Origin: Anaerolineales bacterium
GTDB lineage: Bacteria > Chloroflexota > Anaerolineae > 4572-78 > NAK82
Reading direction: 5' to 3'
DNA length: 27,293 nt
Assembly (NCBI GenBank): GCA_024643945.1
Contig: JAHELX010000019.1
Coordinates: 1-27,293 of the forward strand
Shown piece by piece: positions 17,988 through 24,495 of this stretch (its first letter is position 1; the number at the start of each line of letters is the position of its first letter). A program made the translations under genes and the position numbers. The notes under the pieces were generated by a model that searched no databases, was not told the origin of the DNA, and was given only the letters and a program-made list of their open reading frames with translations.

Positions 17988-19181
17988 ATGCGCATCGTCA
18001 TTGCAGGACAAACCTACGATCCAACCATCAATGGCCAGGGGGCATTTACCGTCCATCTGGTGGAAGGCCTGGTCCAGGCCGGTCATCAAGTGATGGTGAT
18101 CAGGCCTTCGGATCACATCCATGCCTACCACACTTCACGTAACAACTTGCATGTTCGGGCTATCATCGCGATTCCCCTGGCGCCCCCACCATACTCTAAC
18201 GTGTGCCTTACTCCCTTACCCGGCGTCCAAGTCGGCCGTCTCCTGGACGAGTTTCAACCAGAGATTGTTCACATCCAGGACCATTATCCCCTGTGTCGTG
18301 GCGTCCTTCACGCAGCCCTGGAGCGTGACCTGCGGGTGATCGGCACCAACAACTTCCTGCCGGAAAACATCATTCCTTATGTGCCGATATTCTCACGCAG
18401 TGCGGCTCTCCGGGCTCTCCTCGAGCGTGTATTATGGAAAATGGTGCTGGACGTTTTTAACCGAGTCGATATGGCCACTACCGCTACTGAGACTGCTGCA
18501 AGAATTCTGCGCCAACAAGGCCTGCAAGTACCGGCCCAGGCGATCTCTTCCGGGGTGGATCTAAATTATTTTCGTCCTGACCCCAGCGTGAATCGGACTG
18601 AGATACGGGTGCGTTACGGCCTGGACCCACGACGCATCATCTTTCTGTACGTGGGTCGAATCGACCGAGAAAAGCGACTGGACATATTGCTGCGCGCTTT
18701 CCACCGGCTGAATCGCGATGATCTGCAATTGGCCATCGCGGGTCGAGGGAGGAACTTGAAAGCGCTGCAATCTCTTGCCAGACAATTGGGTTTGGGCCAA
18801 CACGTGGTTTTCACCGGATACGTATTGTCGAAGGATCTGCCGGCGTTACTCAACAGCGCAGACATCTTTGCCATGCCCAGTGAAGCAGAGTTGCAGAGTA
18901 TTGCAACTTTGGAGGCTATGGGCACAGGTCGACCTGTGTTGGCAGCTAACGCTCGGGCCTTACCGGAGTTGGTAGAAAACGCTGTCAACGGTTACCTGTT
19001 TCGGGCCGGTGATGTCGCAGATGCCGCCCAGCGCATAGCCAAATTGGCCGACCACCCGGAAAGTTGGGCTAAGATGGGCGCGGCCAGCTTAAAAATAGCG
19101 CATCGCCACAGCTTGAGCAATACACTCCAGCGCTACCAAGAGCTATATCGTTCACTCAACTCGATCCCCGTCCTCGTGTAA
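17988..19181 (+). CDS. GT4 family glycosyltransferase, diacylglycerol glucosyltransferase-like
   Basis: This 397-residue GT-B enzyme has an N-terminal acceptor domain starting RIVIAGQTYDPTINGQGAF. The C-terminal nucleotide-sugar domain contains YVGRIDREKRLDILLRAF and the E-x7-E motif within SEAELQSIATLEAMGTGRPV. The NGQGA opening, the HIQDHYPL segment and the GTNNFLPEN segment recall 1,2-diacylglycerol 3-glucosyltransferases and PimB-like enzymes. The specific acceptor is inferred, not shown. The gap to the flippase-like gene is 40 nt, and the ribosome binding site (TTGGGAAAAT) is weak. Confidence 0.85.
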   Translation: MRIVIAGQTYDPTINGQGAFTVHLVEGLVQAGHQVMVIRPSDHIHAYHTSRNNLHVRAIIAIPLAPPPYSNVCLTPLPGVQVGRLLDEFQPEIVHIQDHYPLCRGVLHAALERDLRVIGTNNFLPENIIPYVPIFSRSAALRALLERVLWKMVLDVFNRVDMATTATETAARILRQQGLQVPAQAISSGVDLNYFRPDPSVNRTEIRVRYGLDPRRIIFLYVGRIDREKRLDILLRAFHRLNRDDLQLAIAGRGRNLKALQSLARQLGLGQHVVFTGYVLSKDLPALLNSADIFAMPSEAELQSIATLEAMGTGRPVLAANARALPELVENAVNGYLFRAGDVADAAQRIAKLADHPESWAKMGAASLKIAHRHSLSNTLQRYQELYRSLNSIPVLV

Positions 19182-19222
19182 ACCTGTGCCTCATCTTGTC
19201 TTGTTTCCACAACCGTAACTGC

Positions 19223-19262
19223 TCATTCTTCCGCAGGTTTGCTCAAATCTGCGAAAGAATGA
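19223..19262. repeat. Large imperfect inverted repeat (18-bp stem)
   Basis: The arms are 19223-19240 and 19245-19262 around a GCTC loop. The stem has one C-A mismatch and one G-T pair. It begins about 40 nt after the GT4 gene stop. There is no T-tract on either side, so it is not a classic terminator, but it could end or stabilise the upstream transcript. Confidence 0.6.
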
Positions 19263-19300
19263 CACTACACTGAATACGCGTTTGTCGCCCTGGTCAGCTT

Positions 19301-19339
19301 CTTAAGATTCCCTTAAGCTAGTCTTTAGTTGTGCATAAG
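19301..19339. promoter_or_regulatory. Four 11-bp-phased repeats, candidate response-regulator box
   Basis: CTTAAG at 19301, CTTAAG at 19312, CTTTAG at 19323 and CATAAG at 19334 start exactly 11 bp apart. A further CATAAG lies at 19348. Direct repeats with an 11-bp period just upstream of or over the -35 region are the arrangement bound by PhoB/OmpR-family regulators. The last phased repeat overlaps the putative -35 at 19338. The regulator is not identified. Confidence 0.45.
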
Positions 19340-19367
19340 GACAAACACATAAGTCTTCATCTATAAT
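19338..19367 (+). promoter_or_regulatory. Predicted promoter with consensus -10
   Basis: TATAAT (19362-19367) is a perfect -10 element. The best -35, AGGACA (19338-19343, 18-bp spacer), matches only the GACA half, as expected for an activator-dependent promoter. The next gene starts at 19635, so the transcript would have a leader of about 260 nt. Confidence 0.5.
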
Positions 19368-19634
19368 AATGGTAGAGTTTGTGATCAACCGCTAGTACTG
19401 CAGCGATGCTTTACTAACAGCAGATAAATGGTAGGAAATTGGCGGCCTTCTCCGGGCTCGCCTGTGCGTGTCTGTACTTGCCCGGGCCTAGTGGCAGAGT
19501 AGGTATGGCGTAGTTTAAGGCGCAGGCAGACTGCCAAATATGAGGCACTGCAGTTGTGGTACTGGATAGCCTGGGTAGAAGGAATTTGTGCATGGAATAT
19601 CTTCCCGGGGATTCTCCCCTGAGAGGAGGACCAG

Positions 19635-19883
19635 ATGGCAACTAATAAAATACATACGGCTCAAGGCTATATCACGGTTGTTCAAGAGCAGCGCTTTCGT
19701 CTCGTAACCGACTCCGGCCAGGGTTTACTCTTGACGCTGGCCTACGACGCCCCGCTCGACCTCAATGACTTACAGCACTTTCACGACGCTAATATGCACG
19801 TACTTGTCGAGTACGAGGGGGAGTCCAACCTGGAATCAGGCGTTGCTCGCTCGATAAAACCAAATAACCGGCGATCAGCATAG
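19635..19883 (+). CDS. Small conserved-looking protein of unknown function (82 aa)
   Basis: This 82-residue soluble protein has no recognised family. The pattern GYITVVQEQRFRLVTDSGQG, then LLLTLAYDAPL and HVLVEYEG looks like a small beta-barrel, perhaps OB-like, with a short helix (LNDLQHFHDAN) in the middle and a basic tail. AGGAGG (19624-19629) precedes ATG 19635 with 5-nt spacing, which supports real translation. It lies 65 nt upstream of the acetate transporter and is probably on the same transcript. Confidence 0.65.
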   Translation: MATNKIHTAQGYITVVQEQRFRLVTDSGQGLLLTLAYDAPLDLNDLQHFHDANMHVLVEYEGESNLESGVARSIKPNNRRSA

Positions 19884-19886
19884 GAT

Positions 19887-19900
19887 CGCGAGTCATCGCG
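19887..19900 (+). repeat. Small hairpin between the 82-aa gene and the transporter
   Basis: CGCGA-GTCA-TCGCG forms a perfect 5-bp stem with a 4-nt loop right after the stop of the 82-residue gene. It may modulate read-through or RNA processing between the two genes. Confidence 0.3.
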
Positions 19901-19932
19901 CTTCCAGGCTGACGCCTATAAGAACCTTTATA

Positions 19933-19943
19933 TAAGGAGGTGA
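19933..19943 (+). promoter_or_regulatory. Perfect Shine-Dalgarno sequence
   Basis: TAAGGAGGTGA is complementary to the whole usual anti-Shine-Dalgarno end of 16S rRNA. It lies 5 nt before ATG 19949. It fixes that ATG, rather than the overlapping GTG 19940, as the start and predicts strong translation. Confidence 0.8.
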
Positions 19944-19948
19944 CTCCA

Positions 19949-20683
19949 ATGGTTGCTGGAGCTAAGATTCGTGAGCAGGTAAGTGAGGAGCGGGTTGAGC
20001 GAGTAGAGCCAACCCCTATGGTTGAGGCTGAGACGCGGGTCTTCTTGCAGCCGATTGCCGCCCCATCGATTTTGGGGCTGTATGGCTTCGCCGGTGCGAC
20101 GTTCATCGTCGCCGCCAATCTGGCCGGCTGGTTTGGGCCTGCGGGGGCTCCCTTATATCTCTTCCCCTTTGCCGCCTTCTTCGGTGGCCTCGCTCAATTC
20201 CTGGCTGGTATGTGGTCATATAGGGCGCGGGACGCGCTGGCCACCGCTATGCACGGTATGTGGGGTTCGTTCTGGATGAGCTATGGTTTGCTGTACCTGC
20301 TCTTCGCTACCGGAACGCTTACACCGCCGACCGGCGCCTTCGTCGAGCTTGGCTTCTGGTTCATCGCCCTGGCCGCGATCACCTGGGTGGGGACGTGGGC
20401 TGCGACAGCCGTGGCCCGCTCGCTGACTGGTGTGCTGGGCTTCCTGGCTGCTGGATCTACCATCATGGCAATCGCCCAACTCATTGGCAGCCCGGTGTTG
20501 ACGGCCATCGCCGGCTGGGTGTTCATCATCTCGGCTATTCTGGCCTGGTACACAGCCAGCGGGCTGATGCTTAACTCAACCTTCGGGCACCAGGTTCTGC
20601 CGCTGGGGTTGACCAGGCGTGCGAAAGAGGCGTCCCAAGTCGCCAGCGGTATTGGCGAGCCTGGCGTCATCCATGGTCAGTAA
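19949..20683 (+). CDS. GPR1/FUN34/YaaH family acetate uptake transporter
   Basis: This 244-residue inner-membrane carrier has six predicted helices after a charged ~35-residue cytoplasmic N-terminus. The family entry motif, usually NPAPLGL, appears as AAPSILGLYGFA. It is followed by FGGLAQFLAGMWSYRARDAL, then a MHGMWGSFWMSYGLLYL segment and SGLMLNSTFGHQVLPLG near the end. Members move acetate or succinate with protons (SatP, AcpA). The altered NPAPLGL motif, with Asn to Ala, lines the substrate path in solved relatives and may change selectivity. The start is set by a perfect Shine-Dalgarno. Confidence 0.85.
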   Translation: MVAGAKIREQVSEERVERVEPTPMVEAETRVFLQPIAAPSILGLYGFAGATFIVAANLAGWFGPAGAPLYLFPFAAFFGGLAQFLAGMWSYRARDALATAMHGMWGSFWMSYGLLYLLFATGTLTPPTGAFVELGFWFIALAAITWVGTWAATAVARSLTGVLGFLAAGSTIMAIAQLIGSPVLTAIAGWVFIISAILAWYTASGLMLNSTFGHQVLPLGLTRRAKEASQVASGIGEPGVIHGQ

Positions 20684-20743
20684 GCCTGATACATCGATGC
20701 TTTTATAAGCGGAGATAACCTGATAGAAAAAGGAGCGGGGAAG

Positions 20744-20815
20744 GTGAGGACAGCGCGAGGCTACATCCATCAAAGAGAGCTGAACCTGGAGCCCGGACGT
20801 TCCCCGTTCGCTTAG
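20744..20815 (+). CDS. Possible leader peptide (23 aa)
   Basis: GTG 20744 opens a 23-codon frame ending at TAG 20813-20815, preceded by AAAAAGGAGCGGGG with workable spacing. The stop lies 7 nt before the strong hairpin at 20823. The peptide (VRTARGYIHQRELNLEPG and five more residues) has no run of one amino acid that would indicate classic attenuation. The evidence is the ribosome-binding-like sequence and its position only. Confidence 0.2.
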   Translation: MRTARGYIHQRELNLEPGRSPFA

Positions 20816-20873
20816 ACCAAAATGGTCGGCGATCAGGTTCGAGCCTGATCGCCGACCACCCTTCGTTTAGACC
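20807..20873. repeat. Direct repeats TTCGYTTAGACC flanking the hairpin
   Basis: TTCGCTTAGACC (20807-20818) and TTCGTTTAGACC (20862-20873) differ at one base and bracket the hairpin nearly symmetrically. A third partial copy (TTCATTTAGA) follows at 20876. The arrangement could reflect a small repeated element or duplication during its formation. Confidence 0.4.
20823..20858 (+). terminator. Perfect 15-bp hairpin between transporter and FNR operon
   Basis: TGGTCGGCGATCAGG pairs without mismatch with CCTGATCGCCGACCA around a TTCGAG loop. It is the strongest hairpin in the window. It probably ends the acetate-transporter transcript. The downstream sequence (CCCTTCGTTTAG) is only weakly T-rich, so Rho-independent termination is plausible but not textbook. 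Confidence 0.6.
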
Positions 20874-21043
20874 CTTCATTTAGAAAGAAGCAATCAAGGC
20901 TACTTAGGGACGAGATTTAAATAACTTCCGCATTTCCAGCCAAATGTCGGCTTATAAATAGGAGAAAACGTTCAAGTTATTCAGTCGATATTCCTTAATA
21001 AAATAAGATCTCGGTGCATTGTGCAGTAGAGGAGGAATCCTAT

Positions 21044-21856
21044 TTGTCCGAACCAACGTTGAACGCGATAGTTGCCCTAAAGGACGAAATGACCCCTCGG
21101 CTGATGATCCTACGCGTCGTTGCCGACGGCTGGCCATTGCCCGATTTCAAAGCTGGCCAGTTTGCTGTCCTGGGTCTACCCGGCTCGGCGCCGCGCTGCC
21201 AATTGTCCGAGCCGGAGGCAACACCCTGCGACCCGCACAAGCTGGTCCGGCGCGCTTATTCCATCGCCTCTTCTTCGCTGGAGCACGAGTACATGGAGTT
21301 TTACATCGGCCTGGTGACGTCCGGGGCACTGACACCGCGGCTGTTTGCCTTGAATATCGGTGATCGCCTCTGGCTCTCGCCTAAAGTTTCGGGTATGTTC
21401 ACCCTCGAGCAGGTTCCCGAAGGCAGGAACATCGTGCTGATAGCCACAGGGACGGGGTTAGCACCGTACATGAGCATGCTGAGCAGTGAGTTGACGTGTG
21501 GCAGCCCACGCCGTATCGCCGTTTTGCACGGGGCCTACCATTCCTGGGACCTGGGCTACCGCTCTGAACTCTTAACCTTGCAGCACCTCTGCAGCAATTT
21601 CACCTATGTTGCGACAATAAGTTCGCCCGAGCAAGAACCGATGCCCTGGACCGGCTACACAGGATTTGTCCAGGATCTGTGGATGCAGAGCGTTATTGCC
21701 AAGGCCTGGGGTTTTCAACCGACGCCGGCCAACACCGATATTTTCCTGTGCGGCAATCCCAACATGATTGAGGAAACTATGGAGCTGCTCAGCAAGGAAG
21801 GGTTTCGCGAACATAGTCCCAAGAAACCCGGAGAAATTCATATAGAGTGGTACTAA
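21044..21856 (+). CDS. Ferredoxin--NADP+ reductase-like flavoprotein
   Basis: This 270-residue FAD/NAD(P) oxidoreductase is of the Fpr/FNR type. The FAD-binding barrel has RAYSIASS (70-77), the flavin RxYS motif. The nucleotide domain has GTGLAPYMSML (from 136), the LCGNPNMIEE motif near 238, and a terminal aromatic residue after IHIEW, as in bacterial FNRs. It would exchange electrons between NADPH (or NADH) and ferredoxin or flavodoxin. TTG 21044 is preferred as start because AGAGGAGGAA lies 8 nt upstream. GTG 21014 would place that ribosome binding site inside the gene. It begins the second complex-I-like operon with only 19 nt to the next gene. Confidence 0.88.
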   Translation: MSEPTLNAIVALKDEMTPRLMILRVVADGWPLPDFKAGQFAVLGLPGSAPRCQLSEPEATPCDPHKLVRRAYSIASSSLEHEYMEFYIGLVTSGALTPRLFALNIGDRLWLSPKVSGMFTLEQVPEGRNIVLIATGTGLAPYMSMLSSELTCGSPRRIAVLHGAYHSWDLGYRSELLTLQHLCSNFTYVATISSPEQEPMPWTGYTGFVQDLWMQSVIAKAWGFQPTPANTDIFLCGNPNMIEETMELLSKEGFREHSPKKPGEIHIEWY

Positions 21857-21875
21857 ATATGAGGGGATTGGGGTG

Positions 21876-22433
21876 ATGGAAATTCTGTATGCAGGCCTCG
21901 TGTTTGGGGCCGTGACTTGTGCCATCCTGGCGATCCGGGCAGGCCGGCTCTTGGTATCTTCGCTCTGGCTGGCTGCGCTGAGCGCGCTCCTGGCGGTGTT
22001 TTTCTACCTGATGGATGCAGCGCGCATAGCCGTCATCGAGCTCAGCGTCGGCGCCGGCCTGGTCACCGTACTGTTGGTGTTTGCCATAGCCATTGCCGGG
22101 GACGAAGGCGCAGGCCAAAGGCCTCTAGTCCCAAGACCCGTATCGTGGGGACTGGACCTGCTACTCTTGCTCCTCCTGGGCTGGTTCATCCTGCCCCTGG
22201 TTGCAGCCCCAGCCCCGGCTTCCGAGCCCTCTCTCGCCAGCCTGCTGTGGGAAGGGCGCACCCTGGATGTCTGGGTCCAGGTCGTTCTGATCTTCACCGG
22301 CGTGTTGGGGATTCTGGGATTGCTGACCGAGACCGTAGCGGTCGAGGTCTCGGAGCGCAAGGAAGCAGCACAGGTGCCACAGCTTGCCTCAAAGCCAGAG
22401 CCAATGGCCGAACACGAGGAGATGCGGCTATGA
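21876..22433 (+). CDS. NuoJ/MbhD-like membrane subunit of a complex I-related oxidoreductase
   Basis: This 185-residue membrane protein has about five helices. TM3 reads AVIELSVGAGLVTVLLVFAIAI, which aligns with the NuoJ signature (compare [20 protein letters not shown] in the nuo operon). It shows the GAGLVTVLL form seen in MbhD/MrpA C-terminal relatives. The last 25 residues are charged (VEVSERKEAAQ). ATG 21876 is favoured over GTG 21873; a purine-rich GGGGATTGGGG precedes it. It is part of the membrane ion-translocation module. Confidence 0.8.
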   Translation: MEILYAGLVFGAVTCAILAIRAGRLLVSSLWLAALSALLAVFFYLMDAARIAVIELSVGAGLVTVLLVFAIAIAGDEGAGQRPLVPRPVSWGLDLLLLLLLGWFILPLVAAPAPASEPSLASLLWEGRTLDVWVQVVLIFTGVLGILGLLTETVAVEVSERKEAAQVPQLASKPEPMAEHEEMRL

Positions 22434-22741
22434 CCTTCTCACTATTAAACATTGCCCTGGTCGGGGTGCTGGGATTGCTGGGGGTTGGCCTGTACGGTTT
22501 GCTGGCCGTCCGCAACCTGATCAAGATTGTGATTGTCTTGCAGATCCTGGGTAAAGCTGCCTTGCTGGCCCTGATTGCCGCCGGTCACGCCAGCGGGCAA
22601 ATCAATCTGGGCCAAAGCCTGGGACTGACCGTGATTGTGGCGGATACGGTGGTGGCCGCCATCGGTTTGGCCCTGGCCGTTCAGGTGCAGCGCCGGCTCG
22701 GCACCCTCGACGTCCAGGAACTCTCCCATCTGAAGGGATGA
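22430..22741 (+). CDS. NuoK/MrpC-like membrane subunit
   Basis: This 103-residue, three-helix protein starts with the ATGA overlap on the J-like gene. The central part (GLYGLLAVRNLIKIVIVLQIL) and LTVIVADTVVAAIGLAL match the MrpC/MbhG branch of the NuoK family. Against the NuoK encoded at 6295, Q38 stands where E38 is and K42 where N42 is. TM3 lacks the second glutamate but has D72 nearby. Ion translocation must therefore use other residues than in complex I. Confidence 0.82.
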   Translation: MTFSLLNIALVGVLGLLGVGLYGLLAVRNLIKIVIVLQILGKAALLALIAAGHASGQINLGQSLGLTVIVADTVVAAIGLALAVQVQRRLGTLDVQELSHLKG

Positions 22742-22745
22742 TCCA

Positions 22746-24494
22746 ATGGCTGGTTGGTTCGTATTAGCGGTGATTTTCATTCCCTGGCTGGGTGCGCTGG
22801 CGGTGTGGTGGGCCGGAGATGACCGGCCTTTCGCCCAGCATACCCTGGCCATCGTCTTTTCCCTGGTCACTGCTGTGGTGTCGCTGATGCTACTCCCGCT
22901 GGTCAGCGCCCAGGTCGTGTTGAGTCTAGCGGCGGGGAGATATTTTGGCGATTTCACCTTCGTGCTCGACGGGTTGGGCGTGTTCCTGGCCATCGTCGCC
23001 GCGGGGATTGGCGCGCTGGCCGTGATCTTCTCCGTCAACTACATGGAGGGCGAGGCACAGTTAGGGCGTTATTACGCACTTCTTCTGCTTTTCGTCGGCG
23101 CCATGATCGGGCTGGTTCTGACGGGCAGCTTGCTGCTACTCTTCTTTTTCTGGGAGATCACGGCTTTCTGCTCGTACGCCTTGATATCCTTTCACAACGA
23201 CGATCCCAAAGCGGTGGCAGGGGGCATCAAGGCGCTGATCGTGACCCAAGTAGGTGGGATCGGTCTTTTGGCCGGGGCGTTGGCCATTTACGGGATCTTT
23301 GGCACCTATCAGATCAGCGACTTCCTGGCCCAGGCACGAACCCTTCCGCCGGGGATGCTGACGCTGATGGCCTTTGGCTTCTTGATTGCGGCTGCGGCCA
23401 AGTCGGCCCAGGTGCCTTTCCATACCTGGCTACCCGATGCCATGGAGGCGCCCACGCCCATCAGCGCGTTAATCCACGCCGCCACAATGGTCAATGCCGG
23501 CGTCTATCTGCTGGCGCGCTTCTACCCGGCCTATGCGTCCGTGTCCGGCTGGAAGGAGGCCGTAGTAGTGGTGGGTGTTCTTTCGGCTCTGCTGGCTGCG
23601 CTTATGGCCCTGGTTACGTCGGACATCAAGCGCGTCCTGGCCTATTCCACCATCAGCCAACTTGGCTACATGGTCTACGCCATTGGCGTCGGCGGGGTGT
23701 TCGCCAGCCAGTTTCATCTCCTCAGCCACTCCGTGTTCAAGGCCTTGCTCTTCCTCGGCGCTGGCGCTATCATCCACACCATCGGCACCCGCGACATGCG
23801 CCAGATGGGTGGCCTGGGACGCAAGATGCCCTTCGTGCGCAATGTTTTCCTGATTGGCGCCCTGGCCTTGGCCGGGCTGCCGATCTTGAATGGGTTCTGG
23901 AGCAAGGAACTGGTGCTGGAGGCCGGGCTGGGCGGCGGTCCGAAATGGGCGTATGCATTTATGCTGATCTGTTCCGGCTTGACAGCACTGTACACCTTTC
24001 GCATGGTCTGGATGGTGTTCTATGGCGAGCGGCGCGGCGAGCAAGTGGTGCGTGATGCGCCCTGGGCCATGCGCGTGTCACTCATCGTGCTGGCGCTGGG
24101 CACACTCACCACGTGGTTGGTGGCCGGTCCCTTTGGCGAAATGCTAAAGCGTAGCCTGCCCTTTCACGCGCTGGATGTCGCAAGCACTAACCAAGTCATG
24201 CTCACCATCCTGGCCGCCTGGCCCACGTGGCTCGCGCTGGCAGTCGTGGCCCTCGGTCTTGGCGCCTGGTGGTGGCGAGACCGGCTGGCTTCGGTGGCAG
24301 CCAGGTTGCGCTTCCTGTCGCGTGCAGCGGCTGCGGACTTTGGCTTCGCCTGGCTGGACCGGGCCATCGTCCGCGGCACAAGGGGCATCGCTGAGGGGCT
24401 TTTGGTCACACAAACGGGACAGCTCAACTTGAACGTGTTGGGTATTGTGGGCGGGTTGGCGATTGTGCTCGCCATTCTGTTAGGGAGTGGGTGA
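22746..24494 (+). CDS. NuoL-like antiporter subunit of the second complex
   Basis: This 582-residue protein has about 14-15 helices and the antiporter-family residues: FFFWEITAFCSYALISF (TM5 Glu), AAKSAQVPFHTWLPDAMEAPT (TM7 Lys), ALIHAATMVNAGVYL, KRVLAYSTISQLGYM and HSVFKALLFLGAG. The C-terminus (about 500-582) has an amphipathic segment and then LLVTQTGQLNLNVLG before a last helix. This parallels the LSLTQTGQVRRY end of the genuine NuoL at 6605. It is therefore closer to NuoL with a lateral-helix-like tail than to the N-terminal part of MrpA. Confidence 0.88.
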   Translation: MAGWFVLAVIFIPWLGALAVWWAGDDRPFAQHTLAIVFSLVTAVVSLMLLPLVSAQVVLSLAAGRYFGDFTFVLDGLGVFLAIVAAGIGALAVIFSVNYMEGEAQLGRYYALLLLFVGAMIGLVLTGSLLLLFFFWEITAFCSYALISFHNDDPKAVAGGIKALIVTQVGGIGLLAGALAIYGIFGTYQISDFLAQARTLPPGMLTLMAFGFLIAAAAKSAQVPFHTWLPDAMEAPTPISALIHAATMVNAGVYLLARFYPAYASVSGWKEAVVVVGVLSALLAALMALVTSDIKRVLAYSTISQLGYMVYAIGVGGVFASQFHLLSHSVFKALLFLGAGAIIHTIGTRDMRQMGGLGRKMPFVRNVFLIGALALAGLPILNGFWSKELVLEAGLGGGPKWAYAFMLICSGLTALYTFRMVWMVFYGERRGEQVVRDAPWAMRVSLIVLALGTLTTWLVAGPFGEMLKRSLPFHALDVASTNQVMLTILAAWPTWLALAVVALGLGAWWWRDRLASVAARLRFLSRAAAADFGFAWLDRAIVRGTRGIAEGLLVTQTGQLNLNVLGIVGGLAIVLAILLGSG

Positions 24495-24495
24495 G

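Larger units (their letters stand above)
19182..19634 (+). promoter_or_regulatory. 453-nt regulatory intergenic region with long leader
   Basis: No credible gene was seen here. In order the region contains a large imperfect hairpin (19223-19262), four CTTAAG-like repeats at 11-bp spacing (19301-19339) and a -10 element TATAAT (19362-19367). A leader of about 260 nt follows. Several short inverted repeats lie inside the leader: CCGGGC/GCCCGG at 19452-19457 and 19480-19485, ACTGCAG/CTGCAGT at 19397-19403 and 19548-19554, and GGGGA-TTC-TCCCC at 19607-19619 just before the ribosome binding site. No known riboswitch class was recognised. Confidence 0.5.
20684..21043 (+). promoter_or_regulatory. 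360-nt intergenic region before the FNR gene
   Basis: No substantial gene is seen. The region contains a possible 23-codon leader ORF (20744-20815) and a perfect long hairpin (20823-20858) flanked by near-identical 12-mers. An AT-rich stretch (20910-21010) follows, where a promoter for the FNR operon would be expected. Candidate elements there (TTCAAG at 20971 with TTAATA near 20995) are too weak to call. AGAGGAGGAA (21028-21037) is the ribosome binding site of the next gene. Confidence 0.45.

Noticed and set aside
21014..21043. GTG 21014 as the start of the FNR-like gene
   Set aside because: The AGAGGAGGAA ribosome binding site would be internal. TTG 21044 is perfectly placed behind it.
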